This document shows, piece after piece, positions 8,659 to 17,046 of a DNA stretch of 64,000 nt. The notes under the pieces are model-generated. The model was given only the letters and a program-made list of their open reading frames with translations, made no database searches and was not told the origin of the DNA. Location of the stretch: the NCBI RefSeq assembly GCF_036169555.1, contig NZ_CP108032.1, positions 6,138,001 to 6,202,000 of the forward strand. Direction: 5' to 3'. Numbering within the stretch: position 1 is the first letter of the stretch; every line of letters starts with the position of its first letter. This stretch comes from Streptomyces sp. NBC_00306. Lineage in GTDB: Bacteria; Actinomycetota; Actinomycetes; Streptomycetales; Streptomycetaceae. Both the position numbers and the translations under genes were made by a program.

Positions 8659-10034
8659 CGTACTCCGGCGGGACTGGACACCGTGGCCAGGGAGTGCAGA
8701 CAGGCGAGCAGGCTGCGGGCCTCCATGCTCACGTAGTGGCTGTGACGCAGCAGGCCGGACAGCTGGTGCGGCGTCACCCAGCGGAAGTCAGGGTGCTCGG
8801 CCAACTCGGGGCGGTACGGTGTCTCGACGATGAGATGGCGGGTCCGCGCATGGTAGAAGCGGCCGCCCTCTTCCGACTGGACCGTGTCGAATCTGACGGC
8901 GGAGGCGGGCGCCCCCAGCACCTCGTCGAGCAGCGGCGGCCGGGCGGCGGGGGGAAGGACGTCGTAGTTCTCCGGCACGCACTGCAAGGTCGGGGCGAGC
9001 TCCACGGCATCCACGTAGCCGACTTCCGCGCGCAGTTGAACGAGAGCGTGCAGGACGCCGTCGATACGGGTGACGAGGAGGCCGACGACCCCCATGCCGT
9101 ACGGCGCGATCATCGGCTGGTCCCAGCGGGCGACTTCGCGGCCCGCGGCCGTCACCTGTACACCGATGACGTCGAAGAACCGGCCGCTGTCGTGGGAGAT
9201 ACGGCCTTCCACCCGCCGCCATCCGGGGAGTCCGGTCAGTGGCACCCCGCTGACGGAGAGGTCGGTGCGCACCCGCGTGTCGGTGATCCAGCTGAGGAGA
9301 TTTTGCTCCGAATGCCGCGTGGGCGAGCCCGGGCGGCACGAACGGAGCAGCGCCATGGTGAATTCGTCCCGGTCCCGGCCCCGCTCGTGTTCCGGTTCCG
9401 GGGCGATGAGAGGCAGGCAGGCCAGTACCGACCGGGTGTCCATGTTGACCAGATCGTCCTGGGCCAGCAGACGGTGAAGCTGAGGAAGCGTCAGCCAGTG
9501 GAATCCGTGGAGGAGTTCCACCTCGCCCTGGACCTCGACCACCATGTTGCGATTGCGTTTGCGCAGGAACCAGGCGCCCTGCTCGGACTGGCGGACGTCG
9601 GCCACCACCCGGTGCCGGGAGGGTTCCCTGAAGTACTCGAGGTAGGGGACGGGGTTCCCGCCGTGCACTCGGAGGTAGTTGCTCCGGGTCGCCTGAACGG
9701 TCGGGGAGACCTGGATGCCGTCGCAGTTGCCGGGCTCGGCCTTCAGCTGCATCAGACAGTGCGGAACGCCGTCGAACTCCTTGACCAGGATGCCCAGGAT
9801 ACCGATCTCCGGCTGATTGATGATCGGCTGGGACCAGTGGTCGACCGGATGTCCCGGGCGGTCGACGCGCACCCCCTCCACGGTGAAGAAGCCGCCGCGG
9901 TGATGACGGATGGTCCCGGTGGCCGGGTCCGCGGACCACCCGGCCAGGGCGTCCAGAGGCACCCTTTCGACCGTGGTGAACATGCGCTCCCGGGCGTCGT
10001 CGAGCGCGCGGTAGAACTCCTCCAAGGACCTCAC
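8655..10034 (-). CDS. NDP-hexose 2,3-dehydratase (EvaA/TylCVI-like)
   Basis: Catalyses loss of the C2 hydroxyl from dTDP-4-keto-6-deoxyglucose, the committed step to 2,6-dideoxy sugars. At 459 aa it has the family's two-fold repeat: the first half contains HWSQPIINQPEIGILG, the second RWDQPMIAPYGMGVVG. Each half also repeats a WLTLPQLHRLL or WVTPHQLSGLL segment and ends in an NMDTRSVLACL or SMEARSLLACL segment. The GTG at 10034 overlaps the glycosyltransferase stop (GTGA). The family occurs almost only in secondary-metabolite deoxysugar pathways. It is the strongest single sign that the cluster makes a 2-deoxy sugar rather than rhamnose. Confidence 0.93.
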   Translation of the reverse strand: MRSLEEFYRALDDARERMFTTVERVPLDALAGWSADPATGTIRHHRGGFFTVEGVRVDRPGHPVDHWSQPIINQPEIGILGILVKEFDGVPHCLMQLKAEPGNCDGIQVSPTVQATRSNYLRVHGGNPVPYLEYFREPSRHRVVADVRQSEQGAWFLRKRNRNMVVEVQGEVELLHGFHWLTLPQLHRLLAQDDLVNMDTRSVLACLPLIAPEPEHERGRDRDEFTMALLRSCRPGSPTRHSEQNLLSWITDTRVRTDLSVSGVPLTGLPGWRRVEGRISHDSGRFFDVIGVQVTAAGREVARWDQPMIAPYGMGVVGLLVTRIDGVLHALVQLRAEVGYVDAVELAPTLQCVPENYDVLPPAARPPLLDEVLGAPASAVRFDTVQSEEGGRFYHARTRHLIVETPYRPELAEHPDFRWVTPHQLSGLLRHSHYVSMEARSLLACLHSLATVSSPAGVR

Positions 10035-11077
10035 CGGGCCACACTTCCCGCGGGGAGGACATCCTCGAAGAACGCCTGCTGGTGGGTCATCGTGGTACGG
10101 AAGTGGGCGCTGTAGCGCTCGGCGTGATCAGCGGTCATGGTGCCCAGCACCATGGCGAGGGCGACATAGCCGTCCTTGGGTTCGATGATCAGGTTGTTCC
10201 ACACCATCTGGACGGCTTCCACATGCCGGTCGACGGCCCCGGTCAGGGCGTCGGTGCCGCCTTCCCAGCCGAGGGGCAGCACCAGATCGCCGGTGTCGGC
10301 CAGCGAGCCGTACCAGTGATGGAGATCCGCGCGGCTGGCTTCGAGCCCCGCTCGGAAATGCCGGGGATGGGTGAGGGCCCGGTACCCGGCGCGGGCGGCA
10401 CGGGCGTCCTCGAACCGCGCGATCTCATGATCGTAGTCGCACGGAAGGCTGTGCTGCCGGGTGCCGGGGTCGTCCAGCATGGTGACCGTGACGTCGAGGA
10501 GCGTCGTGCAACGCGCCCCCGCGTCGGTCATGCGCAGCCACAGGTCCCAGTCCTCAAGGCCGACCGGGGACTCGCGCCAGCCGCCCACCGACTCCGCGAG
10601 GCCTGCCCGGTGCGCCGCGCACGAGTTCTCGAACAGGGGATTCATCAGCTGGAGTTCAGGCGCCCAGCACATGGTCAGCGGATCAGCAGTGGAGGTGACC
10701 GCGCCGGACGCGTTCACCTTCCTCGCCCGGGTGGCCACGAACTGCGCGCCGTCGTCGAAGGCTGCTGTCAGGAGCGCGAGATGGCCGCTCTCCCAACGGT
10801 CGTCGTGGTCCAGGTAGGCGATGTACTCGCCCTTCGCCTCGGGCAGGACGAGGTTGGTGGGGCCGGCCTGGAAGCCGAAGTGCGGGACCCGCCGCAGCCG
10901 GATCCGGTCGTCCTGCGCCGCGACTTCGGCCACGACCTCGTCCGTGTCGTCGTCGCTGCCGTCGGATACGACGATCATCTCCCAGTCACGCATCGACTGC
11001 GTACGGACGGAGTCCAGCGTGGGCAGGATGGCCCGACTGCGGTTGTAGGTCGGGCATATAACGGAGACGCGGGGCAT
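10031..11077 (-). CDS. Family 2 (GT-A) glycosyltransferase
   Basis: First gene of the minus-strand sugar operon, 348 aa. The GT2 fold is clear: VICPTYNRS at the N-terminus, VVSDGSDDDT for the nucleotide site, AYLDHDDRW as the DxD-type metal site (about residue 87), and a GLEDWDLWLRM acceptor-side motif. The ATG at 11077 follows GGAAGGAAG; longer readings have no such site. No GT-B enzyme of the kind that usually transfers antibiotic deoxysugars is present in the RiPP cluster, so this enzyme is the best candidate for attaching the aminosugar to the peptide. That is inferred from location; an acceptor residue cannot be assigned. Confidence 0.85.
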   Translation of the reverse strand: MPRVSVICPTYNRSRAILPTLDSVRTQSMRDWEMIVVSDGSDDDTDEVVAEVAAQDDRIRLRRVPHFGFQAGPTNLVLPEAKGEYIAYLDHDDRWESGHLALLTAAFDDGAQFVATRARKVNASGAVTSTADPLTMCWAPELQLMNPLFENSCAAHRAGLAESVGGWRESPVGLEDWDLWLRMTDAGARCTTLLDVTVTMLDDPGTRQHSLPCDYDHEIARFEDARAARAGYRALTHPRHFRAGLEASRADLHHWYGSLADTGDLVLPLGWEGGTDALTGAVDRHVEAVQMVWNNLIIEPKDGYVALAMVLGTMTADHAERYSAHFRTTMTHQQAFFEDVLPAGSVAR

Positions 11078-11569
11078 CGGCGCTTCCTTCCGTTCGGCGA
11101 ATTGGCAGGCGCGAAGGCTCTTTGGATTGCAGTGTTTCCGCAACGAACGGGCGTTGCTCTCGACCCTCGCGCCGAGCCGTCGGTCCCTGAAGAATTCCGC
11201 GGCCCGCGCCATTCGTAATGGAATGCCAGGGAACAGGTTGAACGGAAAGGGAGGCCGGTGTCAACAGGGGCGTTCTCGCGGGTCCGCAGGCGGTCCCGGG
11301 CGGCGTTGACCTGTACGTCACTGCAGGCAGAGGCCGTTATGGATGCCAGGTGGGGGACATCCCGGTCTGTGGAGGGGGCGATCCTAGCCCTGCGACGGGG
11401 GCGGTGCCCCACCCGCAGCGTTTATGTTTGTCCATGTCGCCAACGAGATTCCCGCAAGGGGGCCTTGGCGAAAGAATGCGGTTGACGACCGGACGTAATA
11501 TGTCGCCGCAGTCGAAAGGATTCTCGTTGCACTCGAATTGACCATCGATGTGCGCGATTCGGGGGACAG
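11078..11569. promoter_or_regulatory. Divergent intergenic region between sugar and peptide operons
   Basis: This 492-bp region separates the start of the glycosyltransferase operon (minus) from the LLM oxidoreductase operon (plus) and must hold both main promoters. I see no coding region, no recognisable precursor peptide, and no clear -35/-10 pair. The ~120 bp next to the plus-strand genes are more AT-rich (for example TAATAT at 11497). A GGGGGA ribosome binding site at 11561-11566 precedes the ATG at 11570. Confidence 0.6.
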
Positions 11570-12529
11570 ATGACCACGTATTCAGTTCTTGTTCCGTTCC
11601 TGCCACGCAGGCCGGAACAGCTGCTGCCGTATGCCGCTCTGGTGGACTGGACCGCGGCGGAACGGCTGTGGCAGGGCCAGTCGATGCTCGTCGATCCCTT
11701 CCAGGGCTTCGCAGCCGCGGCGGGATCCGGATTCCGGGTCCCGGTGGGGCTCGGTGTCACGCTGATGCCGTTGAGACATCCCTATGAGGCCGCGCACCAG
11801 GTCAGATCGCTGGCCATGGCCACCGGGAATCCGGTGGTGGCCGGGTTCGGGCCCGGCGGGGCGGCATTCCAGCGCAGTCTTCTCGGGGCCCCGTACGCCA
11901 GTCCGCTGACCGCGGCCCGTGAGTATCTCGGCATTGTCCGCGGGCTGCTCGACGGCGAAACCGTGCAGGCCGAAGGCGAGTACTTCTCATGCCACGGCGG
12001 GCTGTCGCCGAGCCCGGCTCCTCCGGTGGAACTCGGACTCGGTGTGCTGCGTCCTGGCATGGCACGCGTCGCCGGTGCGGTCGCGGGCTGCGCCGTCACC
12101 TGGCTGACGCCGGCGTCGTACCTGCGCGACACCGTGCTCCCGGCCCTGCGGGAGGGTGCCGCGGCGGCAGGCCGGCCGGTGCCCAGGATCGTGGCCATGG
12201 TGCCGCTGGCCCTGCGCCGGCCGGACCGTGACCCGGCGGAGGTCGCGCTGGCCGGCAACGCTCCACATCTCGCGGCACCGCACTACATCGACATGCTCCA
12301 CCGCGCCGGTATCGCGGTGGACGAGGGCGACACGACACTGAGCGCCAAACGCCTGGTGGAGGGCCGCGGTTTCCTCCACGGGGACATCGGCGAACTCGTC
12401 GAACAGCTCGCCGAGTTCCGGGAGGCGGGGGTGGACGAGGTCGTGCTGAACACGACCGGAGTGTTCAACCTGCACGGCCACCATGCGGCCATGGCGGACC
12501 TCAAGACGATTCTGGCAGCTGTCGCGTAA
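11570..12529 (+). CDS. LLM-class flavin/F420-dependent oxidoreductase
   Basis: Luciferase-like monooxygenase family protein of 319 aa with the TIM-barrel pattern of F420- or flavin-dependent enzymes (VPVGLGVTLMPLRHPYEAA near the start, REYLGIVRGLLDGE, and EAGVDEVVLNTTG near the end). In lanthipeptide clusters, members of this family (the LanJ-C type, as in lexapeptide) reduce dehydroalanine to D-alanine. Here it is the first gene of the plus-strand operon, and the next gene's ATG overlaps its stop (TAATG). A LanKC able to dehydrate Ser/Thr lies downstream, so reduction of dehydroamino acids is a reasonable guess. An oxidative step on Thr or an azoline is an alternative. The family is confident; the reaction is inferred. 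Confidence 0.82.
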   Translation: MTTYSVLVPFLPRRPEQLLPYAALVDWTAAERLWQGQSMLVDPFQGFAAAAGSGFRVPVGLGVTLMPLRHPYEAAHQVRSLAMATGNPVVAGFGPGGAAFQRSLLGAPYASPLTAAREYLGIVRGLLDGETVQAEGEYFSCHGGLSPSPAPPVELGLGVLRPGMARVAGAVAGCAVTWLTPASYLRDTVLPALREGAAAAGRPVPRIVAMVPLALRRPDRDPAEVALAGNAPHLAAPHYIDMLHRAGIAVDEGDTTLSAKRLVEGRGFLHGDIGELVEQLAEFREAGVDEVVLNTTGVFNLHGHHAAMADLKTILAAVA

Positions 12530-13653
12530 TGAAGGGCACGGGGGACATGGAACACAGTCAGCTCAAGTGGGCGAAGCGGCAGTTGGCGTCCTGGGGAACG
12601 GGCCGCACCGGCCCGGGGAACAACGGGCCGGCGCAGGACACCCGCACCGCGACCGTCGTACTGGAGAGCGCCACACACCTCGCCTCCGTGCTGGCCTCGG
12701 ACTTCGTCGGCGACCGGACTGTCGTCTTCGTGCCGGACGGCCGTCCGGGAAGCCAGACGGATCCGCAGGCCCCGGGGGCGGTCGGGCCCCTCGTCGTCCC
12801 GTACGAAGGGTCCCTCGCCGAGCCCGGCGACGAGATGTCGGTCGGAGACTCCTTCTTCCTGCAGACCCAGGACTACGCCACCAGCGAGTACATGTCGGTG
12901 ATCGGCCCGACGCTGATCAGGGTCACCGAAGAGGCCGACTTCGACGGGTACCTGGCGGACGCGGACCGCGCCCGGAATCAGGGGGCGTTCGTAGCCTTCG
13001 CCACCGATCCCGCCGTGCGTATCGGCGACCTCTCCGCGCTGGGCGCTGGCCCGGTCGGCGACGGCCCGTTCACCCGCCTGTACGTGCGGTCCACCGGAGA
13101 GGTGTCCCTCTCGCCCGTAGCCCTGCCCCTGGGCACCGTCGCCGACGGCGGCGCGGCTCTGGCGGCGGAGTGGACCAGGCTCAACTCCGGGAGCGCACAG
13201 CCCTGCGCGGTCTCCCTCGGTCTCGCCGTGCCCGACCGGTCACGTACCGACGCGCTGACCGCACGGCCGTGGCTCGGCCGGTATCTGGCCGCCCTCGACG
13301 CTGTCCGGGAGCTTCGGTCCCGGGGCATCACCGGCCTCAAGGTCTCCGGATTCGGCGGCCGCCTGGTGCCCGGCCTGGCCGAACTCGGCGAAAGCGCCGC
13401 CGACCGCGATGACGTGGATGCCCCGCTGCTGCTCTGGACCGAGGAGAAGGCCGTGATGCACAGTGCCGGCACCGGCCGGTTCTTCGCCCTCGACCGTGCC
13501 GCCGCGGAGCTGGCCGAGACCCTGATGGTCCACGGATCGGTCGAGGCCGCCGCCGCCCACGCGGACCGCGCCGCGCTGACCCAGGTCGAGACCTTCTTCT
13601 CCAGCGCCGGTGTCCGGCTCTCGGTCCCGGCCCCGATGGCGGGGGTCCGATGA
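12529..13653 (+). CDS. mpaB: Daptide-type RiPP recognition (RRE) protein, MpaB-like
   Basis: A 374-aa protein placed as in daptide clusters, immediately before the methyltransferase, aminotransferase and dehydrogenase genes. The last ~65 residues read like a PqqD/RRE winged helix (GRFFALDRAAAELAETL, then a helix ending in FFSSAGV), the fold that binds RiPP leader peptides. The larger N-terminal part has no motif I can name; it holds stretches such as VGDSFFLQTQDYATSEYM and GITGLKVSGFGGRLVPGL. It probably holds the shared precursor leader and presents it to the tailoring enzymes. Start: the ATG at 12529 overlaps the upstream stop, but an ATG at 12547 with AAGGG upstream is equally possible. 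Assignment rests on the RRE-like end plus context. Confidence 0.75.
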   Translation: MKGTGDMEHSQLKWAKRQLASWGTGRTGPGNNGPAQDTRTATVVLESATHLASVLASDFVGDRTVVFVPDGRPGSQTDPQAPGAVGPLVVPYEGSLAEPGDEMSVGDSFFLQTQDYATSEYMSVIGPTLIRVTEEADFDGYLADADRARNQGAFVAFATDPAVRIGDLSALGAGPVGDGPFTRLYVRSTGEVSLSPVALPLGTVADGGAALAAEWTRLNSGSAQPCAVSLGLAVPDRSRTDALTARPWLGRYLAALDAVRELRSRGITGLKVSGFGGRLVPGLAELGESAADRDDVDAPLLLWTEEKAVMHSAGTGRFFALDRAAAELAETLMVHGSVEAAAAHADRAALTQVETFFSSAGVRLSVPAPMAGVR

Positions 13654-14471
13654 CGGCGACGGTCATCGGCGGAACGCCGCAGATGGTCCCCGGGCGGGCC
13701 GGCCGCGCGCTGGCCGAGCTCGGTGACCGGGTGGTCATGTGCGGGATCTACGACGAGGCCGGATCACTGATCTACGACGACCTCAGCAGAAACGACACCC
13801 ATGAGGTCCGTGAACTGATCGGTCTCGTCCGTCGACGCCCTGGGCCGGTACTGGAACTCGCCGCAGGAACAGGCCGGTTGACGATGCCCCTGCTCGCGGC
13901 GGGCAAGGACGTCACGGCGCTCGAGCTGGAACGCTCCATGCTGGACCTGCTCCGGGCCCGCCTTCAGCAGGCTCCCGGGCGACTGCGCGAACGCTGCACC
14001 ACCGTCGAGGGGGACATGACGTCCTTCGCCCTGGACCGCCGGTTCGGAGCGGTCGTTCTCGGGACGACCTCGATCTCGCTGCTCGACGAAGAGGGCCGTA
14101 CCGCGCTCTATGGCACGGTGCGCGACCATCTGGCCCCCGGCGGAGCGTTCCTGCTCTCCACCACGTACCCCACCTCCGGATCCACGCAGGACGAGATACG
14201 CATCGACATGCTCGGTGCCAGCGGTCGGCTCTATCACCTGCACGAGCACTGGTCCCCGCGGACCGGCACGCGCACCGTCACCCTCCACGCGGCCGAGCTC
14301 TCCGAAGGCCCGGTCCACGTGTGCACCTCGACCGTCGCGGCCATCCCGGCCGACCTGCTGGAGGACGAACTGGTCTCCGCCGGGTTCCGGGTGAACGCCC
14401 GGCACACGCTGCGCACCGGTGGCGACCGACACGAATCCGTACTCCTGGAAGCAGAGGTGGAGACCCGATGA
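13650..14471 (+). CDS. mpaM: Daptide-type SAM-dependent N,N-dimethyltransferase, MpaM-like
   Basis: Class I methyltransferase of 273 aa. Motif I is VLELAAGTGRLTMPL (about residues 67-81), followed by the acidic strand end ALELERSML and a GAVVLGTTSISLLD motif IV region. In the daptide pathway this enzyme dimethylates the amine created at the peptide C-terminus, giving a dimethyl-1,2-propanediamine end. The start ATG overlaps the previous stop (ATGA), and the next gene overlaps in the same way, so the block is translationally coupled. The methyltransferase family is certain from sequence; the peptide substrate follows from the adjacent aminotransferase, dehydrogenase and Thr-ending precursors. 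Confidence 0.85.
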   Translation: MTATVIGGTPQMVPGRAGRALAELGDRVVMCGIYDEAGSLIYDDLSRNDTHEVRELIGLVRRRPGPVLELAAGTGRLTMPLLAAGKDVTALELERSMLDLLRARLQQAPGRLRERCTTVEGDMTSFALDRRFGAVVLGTTSISLLDEEGRTALYGTVRDHLAPGGAFLLSTTYPTSGSTQDEIRIDMLGASGRLYHLHEHWSPRTGTRTVTLHAAELSEGPVHVCTSTVAAIPADLLEDELVSAGFRVNARHTLRTGGDRHESVLLEAEVETR

Positions 14472-15751
14472 ACGCCGGACAGGCCCTGTGGCCCTCACTG
14501 TTGCCGCCCGGGCACCAGGGCGACGATGCGCTGTGCGCGGTCTCCGCCGAAGGCGTCCGCGTGCGCTTCGCAGACGGCCGTGAACTGCTGTGCGGAACCA
14601 GCGGGTTGTGGAACACCAACATCGGCTACGGCAATCCCGTCATCGCCGAGGCGGTGGCGGTGGCCCTGCGTGACGCCTCCTACCTGAGCGTCTTCCGGTA
14701 CGAGAACAGCTATGCCCGCGAAGCCGCGACGGCCCTCGTCGACCTCTGCGGCGCCGACCACTACGGCCGGGTGCTCTTCTCCACCTCGGGCGGCGCGGCC
14801 AACGACCTGGTGATGAAGGTCGCCAGGCTGCACCACGCGCTGCGCGGCGACGCCCGGCGCAAGGTGGTGGTGGGTCTGCGCGGCAGCTACCACGGCCTCA
14901 CCTTCGGCAGCTTCGCGCTGACCGGCGATGATCTGGGCCAGTCGGTGTACGGCGTCGATCAGCGGCTGGTGCGGCACGTGGCCCCGAACGACCCGGCCGA
15001 GCTGGTGACGCTGCTCGGCAGACAGGGGAGCCAGATCGCGGCCGTTGTCGTCGAACCCGTCCTCGGCAGCGGGGCGGTACCGCTCACCGAGGAGTACGTG
15101 GACGCTCTGCTGCGGTTGCGTGACGAGCACGGATTCCTGCTGGTCGCCGACGAGGTGGCCACCGGCTTCGGCCGTACCGGTTCCTTCCTCGCCTCGCAGC
15201 GGTGGGCCGGGCAGCCCGATCTGGTGGTCGTCTCCAAGGGGCTCACGAACGGCACCATGCCTGCCGCCGCCGTCGTCGTCTCGACCGAGGTGGCTCGGGT
15301 GTTCAGCGACGCGGGAGCCGTGCTGGCGCACGGCGAGACCCAAGCCGGAACCCCGGCGACGTGTGCCGCGATCCTCGCCACCATCGAGGAGATGCGCCGG
15401 CTCGACGCGATCGCCGCCGGCCGCAGGCTGGCCGAACTCCTGGACGCCGAGCTGGACCGGATGGTCGCCGATCGTCCCGATGTCACCGGCGCCACCGGCA
15501 TCGGCTGCTTCCGGGCCCTGCGACTGTGCGGCCGGGACGGGACGCCCCTGCCGCAAACCGAGGTCCCGGCCGTGGTCGCGGCGATCAGGGCGGCGGGTGC
15601 CATCGTGCACCCCGGACCGCACGGCATCCAGCTCTTCCCCGCGCTGACCTACCGTGATGCCGAACTGGCCGAGCTGCTGGAGCGGGTACGTACCGGACTG
15701 ACGGCGTACGCCCGGACGGCGACAGCCGGGGCGGCAGGGGTGGCCGGATGA
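14468..15751 (+). CDS. mpaD: Daptide-type class III PLP aminotransferase, MpaD-like
   Basis: PLP enzyme of 427 aa. The Schiff-base lysine is in VVVSKGLTNG (about residues 255-264), the Asp contacting PLP is in LVADEVATGFGRTGSF, and FSTSGGAANDLVMK is the cofactor-phosphate region. In daptide biosynthesis the equivalent enzyme aminates the ketone left at the C-terminus after oxidation and decarboxylation of Thr. The ATG at 14468 overlaps the methyltransferase stop; a longer in-frame opening upstream lies wholly within that gene and is rejected. It is distinct from the two other aminotransferases in the window, the sugar DegT enzyme and the HemL-like one at 30364. Confidence 0.87.
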   Translation: MNAGQALWPSLLPPGHQGDDALCAVSAEGVRVRFADGRELLCGTSGLWNTNIGYGNPVIAEAVAVALRDASYLSVFRYENSYAREAATALVDLCGADHYGRVLFSTSGGAANDLVMKVARLHHALRGDARRKVVVGLRGSYHGLTFGSFALTGDDLGQSVYGVDQRLVRHVAPNDPAELVTLLGRQGSQIAAVVVEPVLGSGAVPLTEEYVDALLRLRDEHGFLLVADEVATGFGRTGSFLASQRWAGQPDLVVVSKGLTNGTMPAAAVVVSTEVARVFSDAGAVLAHGETQAGTPATCAAILATIEEMRRLDAIAAGRRLAELLDAELDRMVADRPDVTGATGIGCFRALRLCGRDGTPLPQTEVPAVVAAIRAAGAIVHPGPHGIQLFPALTYRDAELAELLERVRTGLTAYARTATAGAAGVAG

Positions 15752-16950
15752 ACCTCAGCTGGCACTGCCCGACGCTCACCCTGTTCGGCGCCGACGGGAT
15801 CGCCGGATGGCTGGAGGCACGGCCTGCCACGCGGCACGTCACCGTACTGGTCGACGCGGCCGTCGCCGACGGGCCGATCGTCTCCCGGGTACGGACCTCG
15901 GTCGCAGGACCGAGCCGTGACGTGCGCGTCCTGGCTCTGGACGGTCCCGGTGACGCGGACGGTGTCCTCGCGCTGGCGGACCGCCTGAGCGGTACGGATC
16001 TGATCGTCGCCGTCGGCGGCGGCGCCCTGCTCGACCAGGCCAAGCTGGCGGCCCTGGTGCGGAACAACCCGGCCGCCCGCACGCGGTTGACCCTGCCGCA
16101 GCGCAGCGGGCTGATCCTGCTCCCGCCCGAGATCCACCGCGGCCTTCCCATGATCGCGGTGCCTACCACCGTCGGTACGGGTGCGGAACTGAGCGCGGCG
16201 GCGTGCCTGGTCTTCCCGCAGGGCAGGCGGCTGATCCTGGGGGAGTCGCTGCGACCCGATGTCGCCGTACTGGACCCGCTGGCCACCGCCACACTGCCGG
16301 ACGAGCTGATCGCCGAGGGCGTGCTGGAGGCCTTGTTCCGTGTGGTGAGCCTGTATGTGGGCGACCACCGCGACCTGCCGACCGAGGACGCGCTGGCCGA
16401 GACCCTGGCCGGGCGGCTGGCCCGGCTCGGGCATCAGCTGCGTGATGTACGGCTGGGCGGCGGGCACAGCGACGACCGGATCCGGCTGGAGATCGCCAAG
16501 GTGAGCGGACTGACCCACCTGGGCTGGACGTACATCGGACGCGATCGGTACGGGGCCAAGGGCTGGTACCTGGCCAACGAGCTGTCGTCCGTGCTCGGGC
16601 TGCGCAAGATGACCGCCGTGGCGGCGCTGCTGGAGCCGTTGTGGCGTGCCATCGCCGACGGCGACCAACGGCTGGGGTCGGCCCGGCGGTTGTCCCGGAT
16701 GTGGGCGCTGCTGCGTGCCACCGATCCGGACGCCCTGCCCGAGGACCCGGCGGCGGGGATCGGCGCACTGACCGATGCCTGGCTGGTGGACCGACGGATC
16801 AGCGCCGAGGCCGCCCGGCTGGACACGGTCACGGCCCGGACCGTGCGCGCCTGGGGAGCCGGACTGCCGATGCTCGGGGGGCTGCGGGCCGCCGACGTAC
16901 GCGGCCTGCTCGACGGCGCCGTACTCGACGCGGAACCGGCACTGCGCTGA
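15748..16950 (+). CDS. mpaC: Daptide-type dehydrogenase, iron-ADH fold, MpaC-like
   Basis: A 400-aa protein of the group III (iron-containing) alcohol dehydrogenase fold. NAD-binding motifs are intact (VGGGALLDQAK near residue 89, PTTVGTGAELS near 138). The predicted job is to oxidise the beta-hydroxyl of the precursor's C-terminal Thr, so that the resulting beta-keto acid loses CO2. By eye, the four usual metal ligands (Asp, His, His, His) are replaced: GVLEALFR aligns with GMDALTH, YLANELS with MAHPLG, and LGLRKMT with the third His segment. The enzyme may thus be metal-free or use another site. It overlaps the aminotransferase by 4 bp and is the last gene before the precursors. Confidence 0.84.
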   Translation: MNLSWHCPTLTLFGADGIAGWLEARPATRHVTVLVDAAVADGPIVSRVRTSVAGPSRDVRVLALDGPGDADGVLALADRLSGTDLIVAVGGGALLDQAKLAALVRNNPAARTRLTLPQRSGLILLPPEIHRGLPMIAVPTTVGTGAELSAAACLVFPQGRRLILGESLRPDVAVLDPLATATLPDELIAEGVLEALFRVVSLYVGDHRDLPTEDALAETLAGRLARLGHQLRDVRLGGGHSDDRIRLEIAKVSGLTHLGWTYIGRDRYGAKGWYLANELSSVLGLRKMTAVAALLEPLWRAIADGDQRLGSARRLSRMWALLRATDPDALPEDPAAGIGALTDAWLVDRRISAEAARLDTVTARTVRAWGAGLPMLGGLRAADVRGLLDGAVLDAEPALR

Positions 16951-16975
16951 CGCCGCGTCACCACAGACTTCCGGA

Positions 16976-17001
16976 CCCCGCACCGTGATCACGGTGCGGG
17001 G
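16976..17001 (+). promoter_or_regulatory. Perfect 26-bp palindrome upstream of first precursor
   Basis: The sequence is self-complementary over its full length (13 + 13 bp, centre TGATCA) and would form a GC-rich RNA hairpin. It lies 26 bp after the dehydrogenase stop and 45 bp before the first precursor ATG, with no T-tract. It could be an attenuator, an mRNA processing or stability element that raises precursor mRNA relative to enzyme mRNA, or a protein-binding site. Confidence 0.6.
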
Positions 17002-17046
17002 AACGGGGGAACACACGAAATCCGATTTCAGAGGGAGGGAAACATC

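Noticed and set aside
8637..10115. 492-codon plus-strand frame opposite the 2,3-dehydratase
   Set aside because: Shadow of a gene whose two-fold repeat and overlaps are clear on the minus strand.
4729..11077. Rhamnose biosynthesis operon
   Set aside because: No RmlD is present, while 2,3-dehydratase, aminotransferase and C-methyltransferase are; these lead to a trideoxy branched aminosugar.
11350..11541. 63-codon plus-strand frame upstream of the LLM gene as a possible third precursor
   Set aside because: It has none of the shared leader block, does not end in Thr, and lacks a convincing ribosome binding site.
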